A DNA stretch of 64,000 bases from Hyphomicrobiales bacterium (lineage in GTDB: Bacteria; Pseudomonadota; Alphaproteobacteria; Rhizobiales; Beijerinckiaceae), in contig JAPLOV010000189.1 of NCBI GenBank assembly GCA_026400565.1, positions 1-64,000 on the forward strand, in the 5' to 3' direction. Of the stretch, positions 39,836 through 49,325 are shown piece by piece. Position 1 is the first letter of the stretch, and every line of letters starts with the position of its first letter. The position numbers and the translations under genes are program-made. The notes under the pieces are model-generated. The model had not been told where the DNA came from, made no database searches, and saw only the letters and a list, made by a program, of their open reading frames with translations.

Positions 39836-41230
39836 ATGTCCAGCGGTGTCGCCTTCGAAGCGGCCTGCGATGTGCTGGTGATCGGGGCGGGTGCGGCGGG
39901 CCTCGTCACCGCGCTCAGGGCGGCGGAGGCTGGCGCCGATGTGCTGGTGCTGGAGCGCGATGCGGTGCCGCGCGGTTCCACCGCGCTTTCGGCGGGGCTG
40001 GTGCCGGCGGCGGAAACCCGGTTCCAGCGCGCGGCCGGGATCGCGGACAGCAAGACTGCCTTCGCTGCGGACATCATGGCAAAAAGCCATGGCGAGGCGG
40101 ACGTCGCCGCCGTGGACCGGGTGGTCGATGTCGCAGGCGCTGCGCTCGAATGGCTGGCCGACAGCCATGGGCTGGGTTTTTCCGTGATCGACAACTTCAC
40201 CTATCCCGGTCATTCCGCCCGGCGCATGCACGGGCTGGCCAGCCGCTCCGGCGCCGAACTGATGGACCGGCTGCGGGCTGCGGCGGAAGCGGCGGGCATC
40301 GCCATCGTCAACAACGCCACGGCGACCACACTTTACCGTGATGGCGACGGGCGCATTGCCGGCGTCGGCCTCGTGCGGCCGGATGGCGGGGGCGACCTGA
40401 TCGCCTGCAAAGCCCTGGTGCTGGCCTGCAACGGCTATGGCGGCAACAAGGCCATCGTCGAGGCTGAAATCCCCGGCATGGCCGGCGCGCTTTACTTCGG
40501 TCATCCCGGCAATCAGGGCGATGCGGTGCTGTGGGGGCGGGCGCTGGGGGCGGCCAGCCGGCATCTCTCCGGCCATCAGGGCCATGGCTCGGTGGCGCAT
40601 CCGCACGGCATCCTGATTACCTGGGCCACCCTCACCGAGGGCGGCTTCCAGGTGAACCTCGATGGCGCGCGCTTCGGCAACGAGGCGCTGGGCTATTCGG
40701 AAAGCGCCGCCACCGTGATCGCGCAGCGCGATGCGGTGGCCTGGACCGTGTTCGATGCCCGCATCGCAGCGATTTCCCGACAGTTCGAAGATTTTCGCCA
40801 GGCCGAGGCGGCGGGTGCCATCCTGATGGCTGACAGTCTCGCAGCGCTTGCAGAGCGCATGCGGCTGCCGGTTGCCGCCCTTGAGGCAACAGCGGCGGCG
40901 GTGGCGCAGTTCAAGCGCGATGGCGTGGTTGACGGCTTCGGACGCAACTGGGCGGGCATCGCCCCGCTTGCGGCACCGTTCGCGGCAGTGCGGGTCACGG
41001 GCGCGCTGTTCCACACGCAGGGGGGGCTCGTGGTGGATGGCGATGCGCGTGTCCTGAGGCCGGGTGACACGCCGCTGCCCAACCTGTTCGCGGTGGGCGG
41101 AGCGGCGTGCGGCGTCTCGGGAGCGCAGGCCTCGGGCTACCTGTCGGGCAACGGCCTGCTGACGGCGGTGTCGCTTGGCTACTTGGCTGGCGCGGCGAGC
41201 GCGGCGCTCGCGCTGACAGAGGCGATCTGA
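39836..41230 (+). CDS. FAD-dependent oxidoreductase (fumarate reductase/tricarballylate dehydrogenase-like)
   Basis: CDVLVIGAGAAGLVTALRAAEAGADVLVLERD…GSTALSAGLVPAAETRFQ; C-terminal GGAACGVSG…GYLSGNGLL. Confidence 0.9.
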   Translation: MSSGVAFEAACDVLVIGAGAAGLVTALRAAEAGADVLVLERDAVPRGSTALSAGLVPAAETRFQRAAGIADSKTAFAADIMAKSHGEADVAAVDRVVDVAGAALEWLADSHGLGFSVIDNFTYPGHSARRMHGLASRSGAELMDRLRAAAEAAGIAIVNNATATTLYRDGDGRIAGVGLVRPDGGGDLIACKALVLACNGYGGNKAIVEAEIPGMAGALYFGHPGNQGDAVLWGRALGAASRHLSGHQGHGSVAHPHGILITWATLTEGGFQVNLDGARFGNEALGYSESAATVIAQRDAVAWTVFDARIAAISRQFEDFRQAEAAGAILMADSLAALAERMRLPVAALEATAAAVAQFKRDGVVDGFGRNWAGIAPLAAPFAAVRVTGALFHTQGGLVVDGDARVLRPGDTPLPNLFAVGGAACGVSGAQASGYLSGNGLLTAVSLGYLAGAASAALALTEAI

Positions 41231-41245
41231 GCCGCAACCGGCCGG

Positions 41246-42763
41246 TCAGGGCAGGGCCGCGAGCGTGGCGCGCGTGCCGTGACGATAGATCGACGCCAGC
41301 GGCACTCTGATGGCCGAGGCCAGGCGCGGGTCCTGCCCGACATCGCCAAAGCAATCGCGGATGGCGAGCATTTCGGTTGTCAGCCGCGCTGACAGTGCAG
41401 CGGCCGCCTCGTCATCGCCGACCCGGGCCACGCCGTCCGCCCCGGCAGCCTGGCTGGCTGCCGCGAAGCGGGCAGCGAGCGGGTCGTTGACCGGCAGCGG
41501 CTCGCCGTTCTCGCCCGTGCCGGTCATGAAGCGGCTGAAGCCGGCGAGCGCCACGCCAAGACGGGCTATTGGCTGGCCCGCATCAAGCCGTTCGCGCGCG
41601 GTGTTCAAGAGCCGCTGCGGAATCTTCTGGGAGCTGTCCATGGCGATCTGGGCCGTGCGGTGCCTGAGCGCAGTGTTGTGGTAGCGCGCGATCAGCGCCG
41701 CCTTGTAGGCATCGACTTGCGCAGCCGTGAAGCCGGGCACGGTCGGGCCGAGTTCGTGGTCCATCAGGCCGCGTACGAGGCGGTGGAAATCGGGCATGCG
41801 GATCACGTCGGCAATGGTCTCCAGCCCGGCCAGTTGCCCGAGGCAGGCCATGGTCGAGTGCGTGCCATTGAGCAGGCGCAGCTTGAGCTTCTCGTAAGGG
41901 CCGACATCGGCGACGAGTTCAACGCCGGCGTCCTCGAAGCGCGGGCGGCCTGCGCCGAAATTGTCCTCAATCACCCATTGGCTGAACGGCTCGGTCATCA
42001 CCGGCCAGGCATCGATGAGGTCGAGCGCCTGTGCGACGGCGGCCCGATCTGCGTCTGTGGTGGCCGGCACGATCCGGTCGACCATGGTGGAGGGGCAGGC
42101 CAGTTCGGCGTCGAGCCAGCGGCCGAGATCGGGATCGCGCAGCCGCGCCAGATCGCCCAGCACCCGGCGCACGGTGCGGCCATTGGCCGGCAGGTTGTCG
42201 CAGCACAGCACGGTGAAGGGCGCTACGCCGGCCGCGCGCCGCAGCCGCAGGGCCTCGACGATCAGCCCTGGCGCACTGACGGGAGCGTGCGGATGGGCGA
42301 GATCATGCCGGATGTCGGCATGGCCTGGGTCGAGAAGGCCGGTGCTGGCCGAGCGGCAATAGCCCTTTTCCGTGATCGTCAGCGTCACGATCCGCACGCG
42401 CGGGTCGGCCATGGCGAGCAGCAGTTTGTCGGGCGCTTCCGGCGCGACAATGACCTTGCTGATGGACCCGATCACACGCAGGCGGGTTTCCTCGCCATTG
42501 CGCACAGCCAGCGTGTAAAGCCCGTCCTGCGGGGCCAGCGCGTCGCGCGTGTCGGCAGAGCGCAGGGAGGCTGCGATGATGCCCCAGCCGGTTTCTCCGG
42601 CCGCCAGCCTGTCATCGACGACAACCGCCTGATGCGCACGGTGAAAGGCACCGACGCCCAGATGCACGATGCCGGGCGTGATGGCGCTGCGGTCATAGGA
42701 AGGCCGGACGATGGAGGCGGGAAGGCTCCCGGTCGTGGCATCGGACAGGCGTGGCAGGATCAC
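41246..42763 (-). CDS. uxuB: Mannitol dehydrogenase family protein, probable fructuronate reductase
   Basis: IVHLGVGAFHRAHQAVVVDDRL…KLRLLNGTHSTMACLGQLAG; linked to uxaC and uxuA. Confidence 0.9.
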   Translation of the reverse strand: MILPRLSDATTGSLPASIVRPSYDRSAITPGIVHLGVGAFHRAHQAVVVDDRLAAGETGWGIIAASLRSADTRDALAPQDGLYTLAVRNGEETRLRVIGSISKVIVAPEAPDKLLLAMADPRVRIVTLTITEKGYCRSASTGLLDPGHADIRHDLAHPHAPVSAPGLIVEALRLRRAAGVAPFTVLCCDNLPANGRTVRRVLGDLARLRDPDLGRWLDAELACPSTMVDRIVPATTDADRAAVAQALDLIDAWPVMTEPFSQWVIEDNFGAGRPRFEDAGVELVADVGPYEKLKLRLLNGTHSTMACLGQLAGLETIADVIRMPDFHRLVRGLMDHELGPTVPGFTAAQVDAYKAALIARYHNTALRHRTAQIAMDSSQKIPQRLLNTARERLDAGQPIARLGVALAGFSRFMTGTGENGEPLPVNDPLAARFAAASQAAGADGVARVGDDEAAAALSARLTTEMLAIRDCFGDVGQDPRLASAIRVPLASIYRHGTRATLAALP

Positions 42764-44049
42764 TTGAACACCCCTGGAAGCCAGAGCGAGATCGCCGGCA
42801 CATAGGTCACCAGCATCAGCACGGCCACCGACGCGCCGTAGAACGGCCAGATGGTACGCATCGACTCGCCGATCGAGATCTTGCCGACCGCGCAGGCCAC
42901 GAACTGAACCGAGCCCACGGGCGGTGTATTCAGGCCGATACCGGCGTTGAGGATCAGGATCACGCCAAAATGGATCGGATCGACCCCGAACGACATCACC
43001 ACCGGCAGGAAGATCGGCGTGCAGATGATGATCATCGGGGCCATGTCCATGAAGGTGCCGAGCACCAGCAAGATGGCGTTGATCATCAGGAGCACAGTGA
43101 CGGGATCGTCGGACAGCGCCTTCATGGCGGCCACAGCCTGCTGTGGCACCTGAAGAAAAGCCATCAGCCAGCCAAAGGAACCGGCCGCGCCGATGACCAG
43201 CAGCACCATCGCGGTGGTGCGCACCGCGCCGTGGGTCGCCTCGATGAAGTCATTCCAGCCCAGCTGGCGATAGACCAATGCGGCCACCAGCAGCGCATAG
43301 AGCACCGCGACGCAGGAGCTTTCCGTGGCCGTGAACCAGCCCGAGCGGACGCCGCCGAAGATGATGAAGATCAGCAGGATGCCCGGCGTCGCGATGACCA
43401 GCGCCCGGCCGATGGCGGCGAAGCCGGGGAAGATGCCGGCCGGGTAGCCGCGCTTCACGGCCACGAGGTAGGCCGCCACCATCAGCGCCGCCGCCAGCAG
43501 CAGGCCGGGGAGGATGCCAGCGGTGAACAGGTCGGCGACCGAGAGATTGCCCCCCGCGGAGAGCGAATAGATGATCATGTTGTGCGAAGGCGGGATCAGC
43601 AGCGCGATGATCGCGGCATTTGCTGTGACATTGACTGCATAATCAGCGTCATAGCCCCGTGCCTTCATTTGCGGAATCATGATGCCGCCAACGGCTGACG
43701 CATCGGCGACGGCCGAACCCGAGATGCCGCCGAACAGGGTGCAGGTGACGACGTTGACCTGGCCCAGCCCGCCGCGCAGATGGCCGACCATTGATGCCGC
43801 GAAATTGACGAGGCGCTCGGCGATGCCGCCCCTGATCATGAGGTCGCCGGCAAAGATGAAGAACGGGATCGCCATCATCGCAAAGGCGTTCATGCCGCTG
43901 TTGAGCTGCTGGAATACCACGATCGGTGGCAGGCCCATGTAAAGCACCGTCGCCAGCGAGGCGAGGCCGAGGCAGAAGGCGACCGGCGTGCCGATCAGCA
44001 GAAGCACCGTGAAGGTGCCGAACAGGACCCAGAGTTCCATGTCCGTCAC
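42760..44049 (-). CDS. TRAP transporter large permease (DctM)
   Basis: DctM-like membrane protein; GGISGSAVADASAVGGIMIPQMKARGYD…IPPSHNMIIYS. Confidence 0.95.
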   Translation of the reverse strand: MTDMELWVLFGTFTVLLLIGTPVAFCLGLASLATVLYMGLPPIVVFQQLNSGMNAFAMMAIPFFIFAGDLMIRGGIAERLVNFAASMVGHLRGGLGQVNVVTCTLFGGISGSAVADASAVGGIMIPQMKARGYDADYAVNVTANAAIIALLIPPSHNMIIYSLSAGGNLSVADLFTAGILPGLLLAAALMVAAYLVAVKRGYPAGIFPGFAAIGRALVIATPGILLIFIIFGGVRSGWFTATESSCVAVLYALLVAALVYRQLGWNDFIEATHGAVRTTAMVLLVIGAAGSFGWLMAFLQVPQQAVAAMKALSDDPVTVLLMINAILLVLGTFMDMAPMIIICTPIFLPVVMSFGVDPIHFGVILILNAGIGLNTPPVGSVQFVACAVGKISIGESMRTIWPFYGASVAVLMLVTYVPAISLWLPGVFK

Positions 44050-44582
44050 TCCACCGATGAGGTCGGATGTGCCGGCATGCCGGCGGGTCTGGTGTCATGG
44101 CCGCGGGCAATCAGGTTCACCAGGTTCTCGAAGGAAAACAGCGCGATCAGGAAGCCGCCACCAACCAGGGGCAGGTAGTCCATGCCCTGCGGGATGTTGA
44201 TGCCAGCCATCTTGGCACCCCAGGTCGCCACCGTGAGCTGCCAGCCATAGATGATCATGTAGACCGCGAAGATGCAGACCAGGACATGGGTGGTCAGGCG
44301 CATCAGCTTGCGCAGCGGCGCAGGGGCGTAGTGCAGGCCGATCTCGAAGCCGAGATGGTCGCCTTCGCGCACGCCGACGGCACCACCGAGCAGGATGAAC
44401 CAGCTCATCAGCAGCAGTGCGCCGGGCTCGGTCCAGCTGGGCGAGTCGTTCAGCACCTTGCGGCCGAAGACCTGCCAGGCGACAGCCAGCGTCATCAGCA
44501 CGAGGCCGATGGCGGCCGTCCAAAGCGCTGCGCGGGAGATCGGCGCAAGCCAGCGCGCGAGCGTCTTCGACAAGGCGATCAT
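44046..44582 (-). CDS. TRAP transporter small permease (DctQ)
   Basis: WTEPGALLLMSWFILLGGAVGVREGDHLGFE. Confidence 0.9.
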   Translation of the reverse strand: MIALSKTLARWLAPISRAALWTAAIGLVLMTLAVAWQVFGRKVLNDSPSWTEPGALLLMSWFILLGGAVGVREGDHLGFEIGLHYAPAPLRKLMRLTTHVLVCIFAVYMIIYGWQLTVATWGAKMAGINIPQGMDYLPLVGGGFLIALFSFENLVNLIARGHDTRPAGMPAHPTSSVE

Positions 44583-44688
44583 CGGTGCATCCTGGCTGCT
44601 TGGCCTAAAGCGGGGGCAAGGTGGTGAGCGAGGCGCGCGGCACCATGACCGGGGCGAACCCGGCCATGGCACCGCGCGAGGCTTCGCG

Positions 44689-45705
44689 TCACTGCACAGC
44701 CTGGATGCGGGCCAGAAGGTCCTTCAGCTTGGCATCGGTGACGAAGCGGTCATAGACCGGCTTCATCGCGGCGATGAACGGGGCCTTGTCGACCTTGGTG
44801 ATCATGGCGCCCTTTGCCTTCACGGCAGCTTCGGCGGTCTTCTCGCGGGCCTCCCAGAGCTCGCGCATCTTCAGGGTCGATTCCTTCGCGGCAGCGCGGA
44901 AGATGGCCTGATCAGCTGGGGTCAGCCTGTCCCATGAGCGCTTCGACATCACCAGCACTTCGGGCGTCATCGAGTGTTCGGTTTCCGAATAATGCTTTGC
45001 GACCTCGAAATGGCGGGTCGATTCATAGGACGGCCAGTTGTTCTCGGCGCCGTCGATCACACCGGTCTGGAGCGCGGAATAGACCTCGCCGAACGGCATC
45101 GGGGTGGCATTGGCACCCAGGGCATTGACCAGGGCGATGAACATGTCGGACTGCTGGACGCGGATCTTCAGGCCCTTGAGGTCCTCGACCTTGGTGACCG
45201 GGCGTTTGGAATTGTAGAACGAGCGCGCCCCTGAATCGTAGTAGGCGAGGCCAACCATGCCATGGGGCGTGAAGGCGGCGAGGATTTCGTCGCCGATCGG
45301 GCCATCCATGACCTTGCGCATGTGCTCCACCGACCGGAACACGAAGGGCAGTCCTGGCACGTTGGTTTCAGGGATCAGGTTGTTGAGCGGGGCCATGTTG
45401 ACCCGGTTCATGTCGATGACGCCGAACCGGGTCTGCTCGACCGTGTCCTTTTCCTGCCCGAGCGTGGAGGCGGCGAAGATCTGGATCTTGAAGCGACCGT
45501 TGGTGCGCTGCTCGATGAGCTGGCCCATGAACTTCACGGCCTCGACCGTGGGATAGCCGTCAGGGTGGGTGTCGGCCGAGCGCAGCGTCACGGTCTGGGC
45601 GCTGGCCGTTCCGAGTGCCAGTGCCAGCGTGCCGCCGGCGATGAGGCCCTTCAGGGTGATGCGCCGTGTGGTCATGGGGCGTTTGGTCATGGGGCGTGTG
45701 GTCAT
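44689..45705 (-). CDS. TRAP transporter substrate-binding protein (DctP)
   Basis: LRSADTHPDGYPTVEAVKFMGQLIEQRTNGRFKIQIF…LKIRVQQSDMFIALVNALGANATPMPFGEVYSALQTGVIDGAENNW; exact start ambiguous among repeated ATGs. Confidence 0.93.
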   Translation of the reverse strand: MTTRPMTKRPMTTRRITLKGLIAGGTLALALGTASAQTVTLRSADTHPDGYPTVEAVKFMGQLIEQRTNGRFKIQIFAASTLGQEKDTVEQTRFGVIDMNRVNMAPLNNLIPETNVPGLPFVFRSVEHMRKVMDGPIGDEILAAFTPHGMVGLAYYDSGARSFYNSKRPVTKVEDLKGLKIRVQQSDMFIALVNALGANATPMPFGEVYSALQTGVIDGAENNWPSYESTRHFEVAKHYSETEHSMTPEVLVMSKRSWDRLTPADQAIFRAAAKESTLKMRELWEAREKTAEAAVKAKGAMITKVDKAPFIAAMKPVYDRFVTDAKLKDLLARIQAVQ

Positions 45706-45779
45706 GGGTCGTCCTCCGTTTTGAGGCGCTGTTTCGCGCCGTTCTTTGGGTTGTTGGTGGCGGTATTCCGGAACCGGCA

Positions 45780-47183
45780 TCAGAGCCTGTAGGCCTCCCT
45801 GGCGAGCCGGTAGGCGAGATCATGCGCAAGCGCATGGGCCTCATCCTCGTCGAGCCTGTGTTCAACCACAAGCCGGGCGAGGAAAGAGCAATCGCAGCGC
45901 CGTGCCATGTCGTGGCGCGCGGGAATCGACAGATAGGCGCGGGTGTCGTCGTTGAAGCCGACGGTGTTGGCAAAGCCCGCCGTCTCCGTCGTCAACTCGC
46001 GGAAGCGACGCATGCCTTCGGGTGCATCGAAGAACCACCAGGCCGGACCAAGCCGCAGCGCCGGATAGTGGCCTGCCAGCGGCGCAAGTTCGCGGCTGTA
46101 GGTGGTTTCATCGAGGGTGAACAGGATCACGGTCAGCGACGGTTCGTGCCCGACCGCGTCGAGCAGGGGGCGCAAGGCGCGGACATAGTCGGTGGCCGTG
46201 GGAATGTCCGCGCCCTTGTCGCGCCCGAACCGGCGGAAGACATCTGCATTGTGGTTGCGCAGCGAGCCGGGATGAAGCTGCATCACCAGCCCATCATCGA
46301 GGCTCATGCGGGCCATTTCCGTGAGCATCTGGCCGCGGAACAGCTCGGCGTCCCCAGCATCGGCCTTGCCCGACACGACCTTCGCGAACAGCGCCTCGAT
46401 TGCTGGACGGGCAAGGTCAGCAGTACGGGCGCTGGGGTGGCCATGGTCGGTGGCGGTGGCGCCGCGCGCCTTGAAGGCGGCCCGGCGCTGGCGATGGGCC
46501 GCCAGATAGCCGCTCCAGGTCATCGTGTCCTCGCCCGTGATCTTGCCCAGCAGCCCGAGGTTGGTTGCAAAGCCCTCGAATTCGGGGTCGACCACGGCAT
46601 CGGGACGATAGGTGGGCAGCACCCGCCCATCCCAGCCCGATGCTGCGATGGCAGCATGGTGGGCCAGATCGTCAAGGGCCGAATCCGTGGTGGCGATGGC
46701 CTCGATGCCGAAGCGCTTGTAGAGCGCCCGTGGCCGGTATTCGGGCTCGGGCAACCTGTCGGCGATGGTGTCGTAAAGGCGGTCGGCATTGGCTTCCGTC
46801 AGGCGTTCGTCGATGCCGAAGACATCCTCCAGTGCCTGCTCGAACCAGAGCCGCGTCGGCGTGCCGCGAAACAGCGGCCAATGACGGGCGAAAAGGCGCC
46901 AGATGGCGCGGTTGTCGCTCTCGACTGGCCCGCCATCACTGCGAGGCACGCCCAGCGCCTCCAGCGGCACGCCCTGGGAATACAGCATGCGGAAGACATA
47001 GTGATCGGGCTTCACGAACAATGTCGCCGGATCGGAAAATGGTTCGTTCTCGGCAAACCAGCGCGGTTCGGTATGGCCATGCGGGCTGATGATCGGCAGG
47101 GCCCTGATCCCGGCATAAAGCCGCCGCGCCACATTGCGGGCGCTCTCTTCGGCAGGAAACAGCCTGTCGGGATGAAGCGCCAT
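45780..47183 (-). CDS. uxaC: Uronate (glucuronate) isomerase
   Basis: MALHPDRLFPAEESARNVARRLYAGIRALPIISPHGHTEPRWFAENEPF; UxaC family. Confidence 0.95.
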   Translation of the reverse strand: MALHPDRLFPAEESARNVARRLYAGIRALPIISPHGHTEPRWFAENEPFSDPATLFVKPDHYVFRMLYSQGVPLEALGVPRSDGGPVESDNRAIWRLFARHWPLFRGTPTRLWFEQALEDVFGIDERLTEANADRLYDTIADRLPEPEYRPRALYKRFGIEAIATTDSALDDLAHHAAIAASGWDGRVLPTYRPDAVVDPEFEGFATNLGLLGKITGEDTMTWSGYLAAHRQRRAAFKARGATATDHGHPSARTADLARPAIEALFAKVVSGKADAGDAELFRGQMLTEMARMSLDDGLVMQLHPGSLRNHNADVFRRFGRDKGADIPTATDYVRALRPLLDAVGHEPSLTVILFTLDETTYSRELAPLAGHYPALRLGPAWWFFDAPEGMRRFRELTTETAGFANTVGFNDDTRAYLSIPARHDMARRCDCSFLARLVVEHRLDEDEAHALAHDLAYRLAREAYRL

Positions 47184-47292
47184 GCCGTCACGATCCTCGC
47201 CTGGGTGCGGGCCTTGCGCCAAACGCCTGCCCGAGACCGACCACTTGCCATTCCGCGCCCCTGTCAGGACGTCGCGATTTCTCCTTGTCGAT

Positions 47293-47310
47293 ATACTAAT
47301 ATATTAGTAT
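47293..47310. promoter_or_regulatory. Perfect 18-bp palindrome, candidate GntR/UxuR-type operator
   Basis: ATACTAATATATTAGTAT between divergent uxaC and the GntR gene. Confidence 0.85.
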
Positions 47311-47377
47311 GTCAATCGACGCGGGAATGGTCGACAATAAGGGTCTGTGGGGGCTCTGCCCGACGGACAGGGACGGG

Positions 47378-48097
47378 ATGGACAACCAGACGGACATGCT
47401 GCCAGCCAGCCATGAGGTGCCGCCTGACAAGGTGCGGCTGCCGCGCGTGACGGCAGCCGGGCATATCCTCGCTGTGCTTCGGCAAGATATTCTGTCTGTG
47501 CGGCTAAAGCCGGGCGAGGCCCTGGCAGAAAAGGTGCTGACAGCGCGTTTCGGGGTCAGCCGCACCCCGGTGCGCGAGGCGCTGATGCGGCTGGCCGAGG
47601 AAGGGCTGGTGGAGATCTATCCGCAATCGGGCACCTATGTCGGGCGCATTCCGGTGGCATCGCTGCCCGAAGCGGTCGTGATCCGGCAGGCGCTGGAGTG
47701 CATGGCAGTTGAGCTGTTCACCGAGCAGGCAGGCACGTCTGACCTTGCCGCACTGGAGCAACTGATCGCCCGGCAGGTAGCGCTCGCGCGGCTCGATGAC
47801 AGGGACGGCTTCCATGCGGCAGACGAGGCCTTTCATGAACGCATCGCGCAGGGGGCAGGACACCCGGGCCTGTGGCGACTGGCCCAGCAGGCCAAGAGCC
47901 AGATCGACCGCTGCCGCCGGATGACGTTGCCGGTTCCGGGGCGTATGCTGCACGTGATCGATGAACACCGCACGATTCTGCTTGGCCTGCGAAACGGCCA
48001 CAAGCAGGCGGCTTCCGATGCCATGCTGGCGCATCTTTCCGCCGTCTTGCCTGACGCGGAGACACTGAAGGCACAGTTCCCGGACTATTTCTCGTGA
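47378..48097 (+). CDS. GntR/FadR (FCD domain) transcriptional regulator
   Basis: ILAVLRQDILSVRLKPGEALAEKVLTARFGVSRTPVREALMRLAEEGLVEIYPQSGTYVGRI; upstream ATG at 47309 overlaps the palindrome, so 47378 preferred. Confidence 0.88.
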   Translation: MDNQTDMLPASHEVPPDKVRLPRVTAAGHILAVLRQDILSVRLKPGEALAEKVLTARFGVSRTPVREALMRLAEEGLVEIYPQSGTYVGRIPVASLPEAVVIRQALECMAVELFTEQAGTSDLAALEQLIARQVALARLDDRDGFHAADEAFHERIAQGAGHPGLWRLAQQAKSQIDRCRRMTLPVPGRMLHVIDEHRTILLGLRNGHKQAASDAMLAHLSAVLPDAETLKAQFPDYFS

Positions 48098-49305
48098 AAG
48101 GACATTCCTTGAGACAGAGCTGGCGCTGGTTTGGCCTGAAAGACCCGGTTTCCCTTGATGATGTCCGGCAGGCGGGGGCAACCGAAATTGTCAGTGCCCT
48201 GCACGATGTGCCGATCGGTGAAGCGTGGACGGTGGGGGCGGTGGCCCGGCACAAGGCCCTGATCGAAAACGCGCCAGCCGGGCGCTCGCCGCTGGCGTGG
48301 ACGGTGGTCGAGTCGATTCCGGTGCCCGATGATGTGAAGCGCCATGGCAAGGAGGCCAAGGCCTCGATTGCTGCCTGGATTGCCAGTCTCGAAGCTGTTG
48401 CCGCGAACGGCATCCGCATCATCTGCTATAACTTCATGCCGGTGGTGGACTGGGCGCGCACGGACCTCGACTGGCCATTGCCCAATGGCGCAACCGCGCT
48501 GCGCTTCGACAATGACCGCTTTGCGGCCTTCGAGATGTTCATCCTGAAGCGTGAGGGCGCAGAGCGGGACTTCGATGCCGCCACGCAGGCGCGGGCGAAG
48601 CTGGCCTTCGAGGCCATGTCACAGGCTGATATCGACGAACTGATCCGCGTGATTGCCAGCGCGCTGCCGGGGTCAACCACCGAGCCGCTGACCATTCCCG
48701 CTTTTCGGGAGCGGTTGCTGCAATATCGCGGCATCGACCATGCCCGGCTGCGCCAGCATCTGGTGGAGTTCCTGGAAGAGGTTACGCCTCATGCCGATCG
48801 GCTTGGTGTGCGGCTGACACTGCATCCGGATGATCCGCCGCGTCCGTTGTTCGGCCTGCCGCGTGTGGCGTCGACGGCAGCGGATTACCGCGCCCTGTTT
48901 GCCGCGGTGCCGTCCGCTGCCAACGGCATCTGTTTCTGCACGGGAAGCCTCGGCGTTCGTGCCGACAATGATCTGCCGGCCATGGCGCATGAGTTCGGTC
49001 CGCGCATCTATTTCGCACACCTTCGTGCAACGCGGCGCGAAGGTGACGGCGCGAGCTTCCATGAATCGGACCATCTTGATGGGGATGTCGACATGGTGCG
49101 TGTGGTGCAGGCCCTCGTGCGCGAGACCCTGCGCCGCGCCGGAGGCAACCGCATTGTCTTCCGGCCCGATCACGGCCATCGCATGCTCGACGACCTCACC
49201 AAGTCGGTGACGCCGGGATACACCGCCATCGGCAGGCTCAAGGGACTTGCCGAGTTGCGTGGCGTGATCCGGGCTGTCGAAACGCTGGAGGGGTCTCTGG
49301 TCTAA
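48094..49305 (+). CDS. uxuA: Mannonate dehydratase
   Basis: SWRWFGLKDPVSLDDVRQAGATEIVSALHDVPIGEAW…ICYNFMPVVDWARTDLDWPLPNGATALRFD. Confidence 0.96.
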   Translation: MKGHSLRQSWRWFGLKDPVSLDDVRQAGATEIVSALHDVPIGEAWTVGAVARHKALIENAPAGRSPLAWTVVESIPVPDDVKRHGKEAKASIAAWIASLEAVAANGIRIICYNFMPVVDWARTDLDWPLPNGATALRFDNDRFAAFEMFILKREGAERDFDAATQARAKLAFEAMSQADIDELIRVIASALPGSTTEPLTIPAFRERLLQYRGIDHARLRQHLVEFLEEVTPHADRLGVRLTLHPDDPPRPLFGLPRVASTAADYRALFAAVPSAANGICFCTGSLGVRADNDLPAMAHEFGPRIYFAHLRATRREGDGASFHESDHLDGDVDMVRVVQALVRETLRRAGGNRIVFRPDHGHRMLDDLTKSVTPGYTAIGRLKGLAELRGVIRAVETLEGSLV

Positions 49306-49325
49306 GGCGACTGGTGCAGACGGCG

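Noticed and set aside
39734-41014. N-terminal two-thirds of the 711-aa minus ORF 38879..41014
   Set aside because: Antisense to the FAD dehydrogenase; only the C-terminal GntR part is real.
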